A DNA stretch of 58,101 nt from Asticcacaulis biprosthecium C19 (GCF_000204015.1 NZ_GL883077.1:1435619-1493719); one strand, 5' to 3'; shown: positions 43,295 to 51,113, counted from the stretch's first letter. A program made the numbers and translations. Notes: generated by a model from the letters alone, not told the origin.

Positions 43295-43822
43295 ATGCCA
43301 GACACTGCCATTACCGTTTCCAAGATCGACATGTATCAGGCATCGGTGCCGATCGTGCTGCGCGCCCTGACCAATCTCAAAGCCATACTGGGCAAGGCCG
43401 AGGCCTGGGCCGGCGAGCGGAAGGTCAAGGAAGAGACGGTGCTGAATGCGCGTCTGGCGCTGGACATGCTGCCTTTGGTCAAGCAGATCCAGCTTGCCAG
43501 CGACAATGCCAAGGGCATTGCTGCGCGCCTGGGCGGGGTCGACAATCCGTCCTATGCCGATGAGGAAAAGACCTTTGCCGAACTGCATGAGCGCTTGCAA
43601 AAGACGATTGATTTCGTGAAATCCGTGCCGGCGGCCGGGTTCGAGGGCTCGGAAACGCGCGATCTGGTGCTGAAGTTTCCCAACCTCACCATGGAATTTA
43701 CTGGACTGGCCTATCTGACCGGTTTCGCCATTCCGAACTTCTTTTTCCATGTCACCACAGCCTACGCCATCCTGCGCCATTCGGGTGTGCCGCTGGGCAA
43801 GCCGGACTTTCTAGGCGGCTGA
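43295..43822 (+). CDS. DUF1993 family protein
   Basis: A 175-residue soluble, helical protein. DMYQASVPIVLRALTNLKAI at the N-terminus, FAELHERLQKTIDFVKSV in the centre and the Phe-rich C-terminus (AIPNFFFHVTTAYAILRHSG) are hallmarks of DUF1993, which is related in fold to DinB-like four-helix bundles. Its biochemical role is unknown. ATG at 43295 has a strong site (GGAGGGCTCATT). It is divergent from the YceI genes and is followed by the palindromic structure at 43835-43891. Confidence 0.88.
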   Translation: MPDTAITVSKIDMYQASVPIVLRALTNLKAILGKAEAWAGERKVKEETVLNARLALDMLPLVKQIQLASDNAKGIAARLGGVDNPSYADEEKTFAELHERLQKTIDFVKSVPAAGFEGSETRDLVLKFPNLTMEFTGLAYLTGFAIPNFFFHVTTAYAILRHSGVPLGKPDFLGG

Positions 43823-43834
43823 TTTGGCGGGTTT

Positions 43835-43891
43835 CGGCTCCCGAGCAGACCCTGCTGCGGTATGTGTCGAAACTGACACATTCGGGAGCCG
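43835..43891. ncRNA. Three-stem palindromic intergenic element (possible structured RNA or terminator)
   Basis: An outer 10-bp stem, CGGCTCCCGA (43835-43844) with TCGGGAGCCG (43882-43891), encloses two further hairpins. These are GCAG-ACC-CTGC-type (43845-43855) and TGTGTC-GAAACT-GACACA (43863-43880), giving a three-way-junction shape. There is no U-run after it, so it is not a standard Rho-independent terminator. It lies 12 bases after the DUF1993 stop and about 98 bases before the outer-membrane-protein start. It could end the first transcript, act in the leader of the second, or be an independent small RNA. Confidence 0.4.
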
Positions 43892-43950
43892 TCCTCTGCT
43901 GTCGTGCATCTGTCAGCTTGAAATCGTTATTTGACGCGACTAGCTGGGAT

Positions 43951-43970
43951 TTGCGCGATCTTGCGCGATT
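43951..43970. repeat. Tandem direct repeat TTGCGCGATC-TTGCGCGATT
   Basis: Two adjacent 10-base copies (9 of 10 identical) lie just before the Shine-Dalgarno (GAGGTAGGGG) of the outer-membrane protein gene. They may be a protein-binding site or leader feature; chance is possible. Confidence 0.35.
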
Positions 43971-43988
43971 CGAGGTAGGGGAATTCCT

Positions 43989-44537
43989 ATGTATAAAGTT
44001 CTGCTCAGCGCGGCTGTCGCCGCGTGCGCGCTTGTTTGCGCCAGCCAGGCTTCGGCCGATGAAGCCGCCGCCGCCACGCCCGGCAATATAACCGTCGAAG
44101 TGGGCCTGACACGCGCCAATGTCGCCGATATCGACACCTCCTATGCTGTCCTGACGGCCCGCGTCGGCACCAAGTTCAACGCGTATTTTGGCGCTGAATT
44201 CGAAGCCGGCATCGGCCTCAACGAGGACACTGTCGACTTCGGCGGTTTCGACATCGACACCAAGCTGGAATACGCTATCGGCGCCTTTCTGACTGGCGAA
44301 ATGCCGATTGATGACCAATTGGCTCTGACGGGCCGGGTCGGCTACGCCAAGACCCAGATCAAGGCGAGCGCGGGCGGCTATTCGGAAAGCGCCAGCGGTG
44401 ACGGTGCTGCTTTCGGCGTCGGCGTGAAGTACACCAGCACGAGCGGCAACTATGTCGTTCGTGGCGATGTCTCGCGTTATCAGATCGATGACGGCGACGT
44501 CGACGCGGTCTCGGTGACGATCGGCCGCAAGTTCTAA
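43989..44537 (+). CDS. Small outer-membrane beta-barrel protein (OmpA/porin-like fold)
   Basis: A 182-residue exported protein: signal peptide MYKVLLSAAVAACALVCASQ ending ASA. The body consists of alternating amphipathic strands (ITVEVGLTRANVADIDTSYA, KFNAYFGAEFEAGIGL, KLEYAIGAFLTGEM, GAAFGVGVKYTST) and ends in Phe (VTIGRKF), as outer-membrane barrels do. Probably eight strands. No peptidoglycan-binding domain. ATG at 43989 has a good site (GAGGTAGGGGAATTCCT). The gene overlaps the convergent dehydrogenase-like gene by four bases. Confidence 0.82.
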   Translation: MYKVLLSAAVAACALVCASQASADEAAAATPGNITVEVGLTRANVADIDTSYAVLTARVGTKFNAYFGAEFEAGIGLNEDTVDFGGFDIDTKLEYAIGAFLTGEMPIDDQLALTGRVGYAKTQIKASAGGYSESASGDGAAFGVGVKYTSTSGNYVVRGDVSRYQIDDGDVDAVSVTIGRKF

Positions 44538-45622
44538 TCGGCTTCGAATGTTTTGACGGCAAAGGACTCCAGTTCCGCGAGGTAGTCCTCCACACTGATT
44601 TTGCCGACACAAGGATAGGCTCCGGCTTCGACGCCGGAGCCTTTTTCGTGGATACGCCGCGCCAGGACGATGGCCGGGATGCATGGGATATTGGGGCCGT
44701 CGCCGTTTTCGGCGACAATGGTCCAGGTCTTTTGCAGCGGTTGGCCGTCGTGACCCATGCCGCGCAGACGCATATACATGCCGCCGGTGTCGCTTCCCAA
44801 GACGTCGAACCATCGGCTGACGGTCAGGAGTAAACCGGAGGCAGCAGGCAAATTCAGCGGCCAGCCCCAGCGCACCGGCCAGGACAGCAGCCACAGAAAC
44901 CACTGCATAAAGCCGAGCTCGACGCCGGCGCCGAAGCGAATATCCCTTATGCCGTAAGCCTCCGGCAGCAGGTCGAGATCGGGGATGTCGCAATTGGCCA
45001 GCCAGCGCTTCCCAAAAACTGGAAACGTCCAGGATCGCATGTCCTGCCAGCCAAAGGCCTTCGGATGGCCGGCGAAGGGCTGAAGCGGTTTACCGACATA
45101 GCTGAGAATGGCGCGAATCGTGGCCAGGCCGCGTTCGGTCTTCTGGCCCGGCGTGATGGCGTAGTCGAGGCTTTCGACGCTGACAAACTGCGGGCGGTAG
45201 TGTTCGATCACCGCTGAGGACAGGCCGGGAACGGTCGAGGCGCCGGTGATCAGAGGCACGCCGGCTGCCCTGGCTTCGGCATCAAGTTCCACGAAATCGC
45301 GAACGAAGTCTCGGCCGTCGGCCAGATCGATATAGGCGACTCCGGCCTTGATACAGGCACGCGCCACGTCAAAGCCCGCACCTTGGAACGGGCCGCATGT
45401 ATGGACGACGACCGTGGGCTTTTCACGCTCCAGGATGGCGGCCAGGTCGCGCCGGATATCGACGGCGAGGCCACGGGCATGGGCCAAGGAGGCGGCCAGT
45501 TTTTCAGCCTTGGTGGTGTCGCGGCCGGCGATGATGACGGGCACACCGTGGCGGTTCAGTCCGGCACAGATGCGCTTGCCGAAATTGCCGTAGCCGCCCA
45601 GGACCAGAACTTCACCCGTCAA
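44534..45622 (-). CDS. Saccharopine dehydrogenase-like NAD(P)-binding protein
   Basis: A 362-residue protein with an N-terminal Rossmann motif (VLVLGGYGNFGKRIC) and the saccharopine-dehydrogenase/trans-acting enoyl-reductase-like layout (VVVHTCGPFQGAGFDVARAC, YIDLADGRDFVRDF, GASTVPGLSSAVIEHY). Membrane-facing hydrophobic patches are present (FMQWFLWLLSWPVRWGWP). The true substrate is unknown; the family is diverse. Its start overlaps the end of the DUF4166 gene by 11 bases. Together with the DUF393 protein these three form a tightly coupled unit that recurs in proteobacteria. Confidence 0.85.
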   Translation of the reverse strand: MTGEVLVLGGYGNFGKRICAGLNRHGVPVIIAGRDTTKAEKLAASLAHARGLAVDIRRDLAAILEREKPTVVVHTCGPFQGAGFDVARACIKAGVAYIDLADGRDFVRDFVELDAEARAAGVPLITGASTVPGLSSAVIEHYRPQFVSVESLDYAITPGQKTERGLATIRAILSYVGKPLQPFAGHPKAFGWQDMRSWTFPVFGKRWLANCDIPDLDLLPEAYGIRDIRFGAGVELGFMQWFLWLLSWPVRWGWPLNLPAASGLLLTVSRWFDVLGSDTGGMYMRLRGMGHDGQPLQKTWTIVAENGDGPNIPCIPAIVLARRIHEKGSGVEAGAYPCVGKISVEDYLAELESFAVKTFEAD

Positions 45623-46229
45623 GCTTCACCTCTGTAATACGGAAAGCCCCGGCATAGCCGATCAAGGGCCCTCTATGCAGGGCGTGGGTGAGGGCGGTCT
45701 GCATGGCGAAACTGCTTTCGTCGATGGCGGTCTCCCAGGCAACTCCGGTACCGAACAGGTATTTCAGCAGGCCGGGCAGGGGGATGTGACGGCCAAACAG
45801 TCGCCAGGTAAAGCCTTTGTGGCGGATTAAGACCCTACCGTCTTCGAAGCTGTAGTCGGCCTTCCAGCCGCCGCCGAAACGGAAATATTCGATGACCTCG
45901 TGCGGGCCGGTGACGATCAGTTCTGACTTGAAAACATGGGGCGGCCGGTTTGGCGGGAAGAAATGGCGTTCGAAGATATAGCTGTCAGAGGCGGGATCGC
46001 TGCGGGTGTAGACGGTGACCGGCACGGCCTTGCCTTCGAACGGCGCCAGCAGGCCGCCCAGTTTCAGCAGCCAGGCGAAGCGACGCATGACCGGCGACAG
46101 GGTGATATCGAGCGCGCCTTCGTGGGTGACGACGTCGCGGGTAAAGGGCCGGTTGGCGTAGTGGGCTTTCAGCGGTGCCGGCAGGGCGCCCCACTGGTCG
46201 CCGAAGGCCTTGGCGAAGATCGGTTTCAA
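45612..46229 (-). CDS. DUF4166 family protein
   Basis: A 205-residue protein matching DUF4166: N-terminal region (AKAFGDQWGALPAPLKAHYA), HFFPPNRPPHVFKSELI in the middle, and LIGYAGAFRITEVKLDG at the C-terminus. There is no clear signal peptide. DUF4166 often occurs fused to or beside a saccharopine-dehydrogenase-like domain, exactly as here, suggesting a joint role of unknown nature. The ATG overlaps the DUF393 stop (ATGA). Confidence 0.85.
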   Translation of the reverse strand: MKPIFAKAFGDQWGALPAPLKAHYANRPFTRDVVTHEGALDITLSPVMRRFAWLLKLGGLLAPFEGKAVPVTVYTRSDPASDSYIFERHFFPPNRPPHVFKSELIVTGPHEVIEYFRFGGGWKADYSFEDGRVLIRHKGFTWRLFGRHIPLPGLLKYLFGTGVAWETAIDESSFAMQTALTHALHRGPLIGYAGAFRITEVKLDG

Positions 46230-46609
46230 ATCGGCTGCTTTCCGTTGAGCCTCAGCATCAGCCGGCGGATCGCCTTCATGGCGGGATAGAAGAGGGCCAC
46301 GGTTGCCTTGTTGCGAAAGAGGGCGACATTCAGCCGGTTCAGCCAGCCCCGGTCCGAACCGATCATGGCCAGGAGGTGCAGGGCGTCTTCGCCATGATAG
46401 AGGCGGTCTTCGAACTTGACGACTATACCCTGGTTCAAATCTAAGCCGTGGGCGGCGATTTCGTCGCCGAGTGGTGTGCCGGCAATTTCGCGGGCATTGA
46501 GAATCTGCAGCGAGCCTACGGCCTGTTTGATTCGGACCATACGGGCAGACGCCATGCAGAACGGGCAGTCGCCGTCGTAAACCAACTGAATCGGTGCCCC
46601 CTCGCTCAT
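46226..46609 (-). CDS. DUF393 / DCC-family thiol-disulfide oxidoreductase
   Basis: A 127-residue thioredoxin-like protein. The DCC motif (VYDGDCPFCMASARMV) supplies a CxxC redox pair near residues 16-19. DALHLLAMIG and the C-terminal basic helix (KAIRRLMLRLNGKQ) are family features. ATG 46609 begins the recognisable domain (MSEGAPIQLVYDGDC); the frame is open farther upstream, to 46672, without support. It is the first gene of the DUF393-DUF4166-dehydrogenase operon. Confidence 0.88.
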   Translation of the reverse strand: MSEGAPIQLVYDGDCPFCMASARMVRIKQAVGSLQILNAREIAGTPLGDEIAAHGLDLNQGIVVKFEDRLYHGEDALHLLAMIGSDRGWLNRLNVALFRNKATVALFYPAMKAIRRLMLRLNGKQPI

Positions 46610-46706
46610 GGGGTTGAGCTTAGCACTGCTATCACCCGCGGCAATGCGGCAAAACGCCGTCAGAATGTGCATGAACCTGCCGCTTAGCGGCCCGGCTTCA
46701 AGATTT

Positions 46707-46835
46707 GGAACCGCGAATGAACGCGAATAAACGCGAATATTCCTGGTCGTCTCGATCGATTGAGAAACCCGGTACTACGCCTGAGCGCCCTTGGCGCTCT
46801 CTCATTCGCGCTTATTCGCGTTCATTCGCGGTTCC
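46707..46835. repeat. Long inverted repeat of ACGCGAATA-type units with central hairpin
   Basis: The left arm 46707-46738 and right arm 46804-46835 are 32 bases each and match at 31 positions as inverted copies. Each arm is built from short repeats of CGCGAATRA. The spacer contains a second hairpin, GAGCGCC-CTT-GGCGCTC (46783-46799). It lies between two minus-strand genes. It looks like a mobile palindromic intergenic element (REP/MITE-like) or a transcription-end structure. No transposase or target duplication was seen. Confidence 0.65.
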
Positions 46836-46881
46836 GAACTTGCATAAGTAAGGCCGCTGCGCGGCATCAGAATTACAATAC

Positions 46882-47478
46882 CTAGAACCGAGACCCGGAG
46901 CGCAGGGCAGCGCGGGCTTCTTCGATCAGGCGGTAGACCCGGCGGACCTCGGCGATGCCGACAAAGGCCACCACCGGCGCCTGACCACGGCCGCGTCCCA
47001 TACCCGTCGGCATAAAGGCGTTGTCTGGCCCGAAGGTCAGGGTGCCCTTGCCGCTGCGCGACTCGCGGATATTGACCTGGTCCAGGCTGGCCAGGTTCAG
47101 CGCGGTGACACTGCCGCCGCGCACCACCAGGGCGCGCTGGTCGGTGACGCCGTAAAAGGTACCAGCCCGGACAAAGGCGTCGTAGAAAAAGCGGCCGATG
47201 ATCATGTAGAGGCCGACCAGGCAGAACGGTATGCCCCACAGGGCGAAGAAGCTGACGGGCAAGGCCGCGAAGGGATTGGTGATGTCGAAACAAAGGTCCG
47301 TGAGGACACCAAATTCCCAGAAGAAGGCGAAACCGCCCCACAACAGGCTGAACGGAATCATCATGACATCCGCAGGGCTGAAGCGGATGCCCTGGCCGGG
47401 CCGGCCTTGCCACAGCAACCGTTCGTTGCTCAGCACCTCGCGCGCGACAGGTGAACTGGGATCGTGGATGGTTGTCAT
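46882..47478 (-). CDS. PH-domain-like membrane protein
   Basis: A 198-residue protein. A soluble N-terminal stretch (NERLLWQGRPGQGIRF) leads into two membrane hairpin helices at about 37-97. A bacterial PH-like domain follows (TFYGVTDQRALVVRGGSVTA, SLDQVNIRESRSGKGTLTFG). Proteins of this layout are widespread and uncharacterised. ATG at 47478 overlaps no neighbour; the upstream site is weak (GGGGGCTATCC). Confidence 0.75.
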   Translation of the reverse strand: MTTIHDPSSPVAREVLSNERLLWQGRPGQGIRFSPADVMMIPFSLLWGGFAFFWEFGVLTDLCFDITNPFAALPVSFFALWGIPFCLVGLYMIIGRFFYDAFVRAGTFYGVTDQRALVVRGGSVTALNLASLDQVNIRESRSGKGTLTFGPDNAFMPTGMGRGRGQAPVVAFVGIAEVRRVYRLIEEARAALRSGSRF

Positions 47479-47586
47479 GGATAGCCCCCGAATGCACTAT
47501 CGTGATGCCTGGGGGTAAATTTGGCAAGACCTATTGCCCTGGCGCCGGTCGCTCCCATCTCAAACGGCAAGTGAGAGGAGCCGATC

Positions 47587-48216
47587 ATGATCCATCTGTA
47601 CACCTGGGGCACCCCCAATGGACGCAAGCTGACCATCCTGATGGAAGAACTGGGCGTGCCCTACGATATCCACCCGATCGATATCGGCAAGGACGAGCAG
47701 TTCGCGCCGGACTTCCTCAAGATTTCGCCCAACAACAAGATCCCGGCCATCGTTGACGACGAAGCCGAAGGCGGGCCGCTGAGCCTGTTCGAATCCGGCG
47801 CCATCATGATCTATCTGGCAGACAAGTACGGCCAGTTCCTGCCGGCTTCGGGCGCGGCGCGCTATACCGCCATCCAGTGGCTGATGTGGCAAATGGGCGG
47901 CCTGGGGCCGATGTTCGGCCAACTGGGGTGGTGGGTTGTGTCCGACAAGGAGCAGACGCCCAAGGGTGTCGAACGCTATGCCAAGGAAGCGGAACGCTTG
48001 ATGGGCGTGCTCGACAAGCGTCTGTCGGAGGCCCCTTATGTCGGCGGTGACGACTATACGATTGCCGACATGGCGATCTGGCCATGGATTTCGCAATACC
48101 GCACGCGGGTCAAGGACCATGTCGAACCGATGGTGCAAAAGCATCCGCATGTGCTGGCGTGGCTCGATAGGGTCGGTGAGCGTCCGGCGGTGCAGAAGGG
48201 CTTTGCCCTGCCCTAA
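47587..48216 (+). CDS. Nu-class-like glutathione S-transferase (YfcG/YghU group)
   Basis: A 209-residue enzyme. The thioredoxin domain starts IHLYTWGTPNGRKLTILMEE with the Thr/Asn pair (TPNGRK) that replaces the catalytic Tyr/Ser in Nu-class GSTs such as YfcG. ISPNNKIPAIVDD (cis-Pro) and FESGAIMIYLADKYG bind glutathione. The helical C-domain has YTIADMAIWPWISQY. Nu-class enzymes act mainly as disulfide-bond reductases on glutathione disulfides. ATG at 47587 has AGAGGAGCCGATC upstream. The stop overlaps the convergent lipoprotein gene by four bases. Confidence 0.9.
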   Translation: MIHLYTWGTPNGRKLTILMEELGVPYDIHPIDIGKDEQFAPDFLKISPNNKIPAIVDDEAEGGPLSLFESGAIMIYLADKYGQFLPASGAARYTAIQWLMWQMGGLGPMFGQLGWWVVSDKEQTPKGVERYAKEAERLMGVLDKRLSEAPYVGGDDYTIADMAIWPWISQYRTRVKDHVEPMVQKHPHVLAWLDRVGERPAVQKGFALP

Positions 48217-48974
48217 GGAAGGACCTCGACGCCGATCTTCTTTTCCCACGTTGCAAGTTCGGCGCGCTCGGCCGCGGTCCGGACCTGGCGTGGCTTGAAC
48301 GGCAAGACGGGCTGGGCAGATACCAGTTGCCAGGCGCCATTTTTCAAAGTGGCTTCGGCATCGAAGGGCGGTGTTTCGCCGTCGTCATCGCGATTGCACT
48401 GAAGCCTCAGCCGGGTGGCATCGTGCCATGCAAGGGGTTGGCACGAAGTCTCGCTTTGCTGGGTGAGCCTGGGAGAAGCCTTCCAGTCGGTGATCTCGGT
48501 GAACGACCTGGAAATAATAGAGGCCAACTGTCCACTGGCGACATACCGGAGGTCGGGCGATACGCTGGGCGGGCCGTTTAACCAAAGACGGTCGCCCTTG
48601 CGATCGAACAGGACGTAGTTGTCGCCTTCGCCGTGTTCGCGGCGGACGACGATGACGGCGCCATCATCCAGCATCACGATCCCGGCCAAGGTCCACAGGC
48701 TGCAGGTTTCCCAGCCTTCGCAGTCGGTTTTCGGCGAACTGGTCAGGCGAACGCCGTCGCGGCCGTCATAGCTGAGGGTCAGTGTGCTGCCGTCGCGCCG
48801 GGCGTATTTCGGAAACGCTTTCAGCGCCGCGGCCTCATCATGGTACAGGCGCGCCTCGACGGCCTTGGGGGCGGTCTGCGGCGGGGGCGGAGGTTGCGTG
48901 GTGACAGGCGGGGGTGGCTTGGTCGAACAGGCGGCCACCGTCGCCAGAAATCCCAAAACCCATAAGCGTTTCAT
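48213..48974 (-). CDS. Hypothetical lipoprotein with Pro-rich linker
   Basis: A 253-residue protein with signal MKRLWVLGFLATVAACS (lipobox VAAC, Cys16). A proline-rich linker follows (KPPPPVTTQPPPPPQ), and then a beta-rich globular part (RDGSTLTLSYDGRDGVRLTS, GDNYVLFDRKGDRLWLNGPP) with four Cys that could pair. It resembles proteins that describe or sense surface polymers, but no family was recognised. The Pro linker may span the periplasm or peptidoglycan. It is convergent with the GST gene. Confidence 0.75.
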   Translation of the reverse strand: MKRLWVLGFLATVAACSTKPPPPVTTQPPPPPQTAPKAVEARLYHDEAAALKAFPKYARRDGSTLTLSYDGRDGVRLTSSPKTDCEGWETCSLWTLAGIVMLDDGAVIVVRREHGEGDNYVLFDRKGDRLWLNGPPSVSPDLRYVASGQLASIISRSFTEITDWKASPRLTQQSETSCQPLAWHDATRLRLQCNRDDDGETPPFDAEATLKNGAWQLVSAQPVLPFKPRQVRTAAERAELATWEKKIGVEVLP

Positions 48975-49040
48975 GGCAGGATCCCCTTTGGCCCTCTTTG
49001 ACGTGACGCTACCATGTTCACTGAAGTCTGGAAACGAAAC

Positions 49041-49505
49041 TCAGGCGGCTTTTTCACCTTTTGGTGGTTTGCGGCGGACATACAACACCTTGCGGACGCG
49101 GGCTATGAGGGTACCGTCGGTGTCCATGATGTCGACCTCGTATTCCGGCGTCACCTTCTCTCCGGCATCGGCCAGGGCGCGGACGCGGGCGATTTCCTCG
49201 TGGGGAATGTGAAATATGGCGCGGACGTGTTTGCGTCCCGGTTTCAGGAACTGGATCGAGGCCGCCTTGTCCCAGACAATATAGTCGCGGCCCAGATTGG
49301 TCATCAGGATGGCCATAAAGAACGGATCGCACATCATGTACAGGCTACCGCCGAACTGCGTGCCGACGATGTTCTTGTTCCACCAGCGCAGCCTCATCTC
49401 AACCGTGATCGAGGTGACATCGGCATTGGTATCGATCACCTTGATGCCGGCGCCCAGCATCGGTGGATACCAGTTGATCATCCGGAACAGTTTTGCACGG
49501 GCCAT
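49041..49505 (-). CDS. DUF4442 hotdog-fold thioesterase-like protein
   Basis: A 154-residue protein with the DUF4442/PaaI-like hotdog pattern: LRWWNKNIVGTQFGGSLYMM, DPFFMAILMTNLGRDYIVWD and RVRKVLYVRRK. It probably hydrolyses acyl-CoA or binds acyl groups; the catalytic acid typical of PaaI is not obvious. ATG 49505 has GGGAGG 6 bases upstream; GTG 49511 lies inside that site. Confidence 0.82.
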   Translation of the reverse strand: MARAKLFRMINWYPPMLGAGIKVIDTNADVTSITVEMRLRWWNKNIVGTQFGGSLYMMCDPFFMAILMTNLGRDYIVWDKAASIQFLKPGRKHVRAIFHIPHEEIARVRALADAGEKVTPEYEVDIMDTDGTLIARVRKVLYVRRKPPKGEKAA

Positions 49506-49638
49506 GGGCACCTCCCATGGTCATTAATATGCAAAACGGTACAAAATTCAAGCCGTGTAACCCGATTTCGTTGTGGAGCGTATAGTGTTATGGATTTAAA
49601 ATGGCTCGGACACCTGCGGGCCAAATCCCCCACCGTCT

Positions 49639-49698
49639 CATTTGCTGGCCGCAAATGATCCACGCCACGGGGCGCCCCGCTCCCGGTAAAACGGGGCG
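49639..49698. promoter_or_regulatory. Two inverted repeats in the leader of the cytochrome b / molybdo-enzyme operon
   Basis: CATTTGC-TGGCC-GCAAATG (49639-49657) is a perfect 7-base inverted repeat. CGCCCCG / CGGGGCG (49673-49679 and 49692-49698) forms a second hairpin with a 12-base loop. Both lie 35-95 bases before the cytochrome b start and may be an operator and a leader hairpin. No known riboswitch consensus was recognised. Confidence 0.35.
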
Positions 49699-49732
49699 GT
49701 ATAAGGAAGGTGAAGGCCATGTTTGCGGAGGG

Positions 49733-50335
49733 ATGATGCAGGAAATCGACAGGACGTCCATCCATCCGTGGTGGCTGCGCATGGTGCACTGGCTGAATGC
49801 GGCCGCCGTCATCATCCTTATTCTCAGCGGCTGGCAGATCTATAACGCTACCGGTTTTATGGGCTTCAAGTTTCCGCCGCAGGTGACTCTTGGACGTTGG
49901 CTGGGCGGTGGTATCATGTGGCATTTCGCGGCCATGTGGCTGTTGTGGGCGACGGCCTTCTTCTATCTGGTCATGGCAACCTTTACCGGCCGGTGGAAGC
50001 GCCAGTTCTGGCCGGTGTCGCCGGGCGGTATCCTTCGCGACCTGAAGGACACCTTTACCGGCAAGTTGAGCCACGCCGACCTGCGCGTCTATAACTACGT
50101 CCAGAAGGCTGTCTATCTCTTCGTCATGCTCGATATCGTCGTGCTGATCTGCTCCGGCCTGGTGCTGTGGAAGCCGGTGCAGTTCCCGACCTTGCGTACC
50201 GTGCTGGGGGATTATGAAGGGGCGCGCCTGATCCATTTCATCGCCATGGTGGTGATGTGCGGGTTTATTGTTGTCCACGTCGTCATGGCGCTGCTGGTGC
50301 CGAAGACGATCAAAGCCATGTTGTGGGGACGCTGA
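49733..50335 (+). CDS. Cytochrome b561-type membrane subunit
   Basis: A 200-residue di-haem cytochrome b with four membrane helices (about 13-34, 60-82, 123-148 and 162-188). Candidate haem ligands are His11 and His19 on helix I and His64, with later His residues in ARLIHFIAMV and FIVVHVVMAL. The layout matches the cytochrome b subunits that pair with molybdenum enzymes or thiosulfate/formate enzymes. ATG 49733 and ATG 49736 are adjacent; the GGAGG site favours 49736. It sits one base before the molybdopterin oxidoreductase gene and is its probable electron-transfer partner. Confidence 0.85.
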   Translation: MMQEIDRTSIHPWWLRMVHWLNAAAVIILILSGWQIYNATGFMGFKFPPQVTLGRWLGGGIMWHFAAMWLLWATAFFYLVMATFTGRWKRQFWPVSPGGILRDLKDTFTGKLSHADLRVYNYVQKAVYLFVMLDIVVLICSGLVLWKPVQFPTLRTVLGDYEGARLIHFIAMVVMCGFIVVHVVMALLVPKTIKAMLWGR

Positions 50336-50336
50336 G

Positions 50337-51113
50337 ATGAACGGTCAACTTCCGCCTGAAGTCGAACGCGACAAGGACGCCATCCTGAAGGAGGCCGACG
50401 GGCTGCTCAAGGACCCAGGCAAGCGCCGGTTGCTCGGCAATCTTCTGACGCTCGGCGGGTTGTCGCTCGCCACCGGCATTCTGATCCGCGACGAACAGTC
50501 GATCAAAAAGATCCTGGAGCGGATTTCGCGTTTCAATGACGACGCCCAGGCGGCGCTGTTCGATCCGAACGATATGGCGCCGGAATATCCGCGATCCGAA
50601 ATTGCCAATCCATTTCCTTTCAACGCTTTTTATCCCCTGGCCAAGGTCCCGCAGGTCGACGCGGAGAGCTTTCGGCTGCAGTTGTCAGGCAAGATCGCCG
50701 ACAAGCGGGCGTGGGATCTGCCGGCGCTTTATGCCTTGCCGCAGGTCAGCCAGGTCACGCGGCATATCTGCGTCGAGGGCTGGAGCGCCATCGGCGAATG
50801 GGGCGGAGTGGTGTTTTCCGATTTCCTCAAGCGTGTGGGCGCCGATGTGACGTGCAAATATGTCGGGTTCAAATGCGCTGACGGCTATCATACCTCGATC
50901 GATATGCCGACAGCCCTGCACGCCCAGACAATCCTTGCGTTTACGTTTCGAGGCCAGACCCTGCCGACCTGGTATGGTTTCCCCATGAAGCTGCGCATGC
51001 CGACCAAGCTCGGGTACAAGAATCCCAAGCACATCACCGAGATTTTCGTGACCAATGATCATCCCGGTGGGTTCTGGGAAGACCAGGGCTATAACTGGTT
51101 CGGCGGCAGTTAG
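50337..51113 (+). CDS. Molybdopterin-dependent oxidoreductase (sulfite-oxidase fold, MsrP-like)
   Basis: A 258-residue enzyme. The N-terminus has a twin-arginine/hydrophobic segment (GKRRLLGNLLTLGGLSLATG) that would export or anchor it to the periplasmic side. The sulfite-oxidase-type molybdopterin domain contains the Mo-coordinating Cys in THRHICVEGWSAIGEW-like sequence (Cys145 in RHICVEGWS), plus KYVGFKCADGYHTSIDM and GFPMKLRMPTKLGYK. The sequence is closer to MsrP/YedY than to full sulfite oxidases, and the substrate is not known. With the preceding cytochrome b561 it forms a minimal two-gene periplasmic redox pair. Confidence 0.87.
   Translation: MNGQLPPEVERDKDAILKEADGLLKDPGKRRLLGNLLTLGGLSLATGILIRDEQSIKKILERISRFNDDAQAALFDPNDMAPEYPRSEIANPFPFNAFYPLAKVPQVDAESFRLQLSGKIADKRAWDLPALYALPQVSQVTRHICVEGWSAIGEWGGVVFSDFLKRVGADVTCKYVGFKCADGYHTSIDMPTALHAQTILAFTFRGQTLPTWYGFPMKLRMPTKLGYKNPKHITEIFVTNDHPGGFWEDQGYNWFGGS

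Noticed and set aside
42493-43332. N-terminal extension of the first YceI protein to 43332
   Set aside because: The extension has poor composition. A GTG start with Shine-Dalgarno and signal peptide is at 43074, and the upstream part overlaps the divergent DUF1993 gene.
49639-49698. Moco riboswitch upstream of the molybdo-enzyme operon
   Set aside because: Only two short inverted repeats are present; no multi-helix arrangement resembling the Moco aptamer could be drawn.
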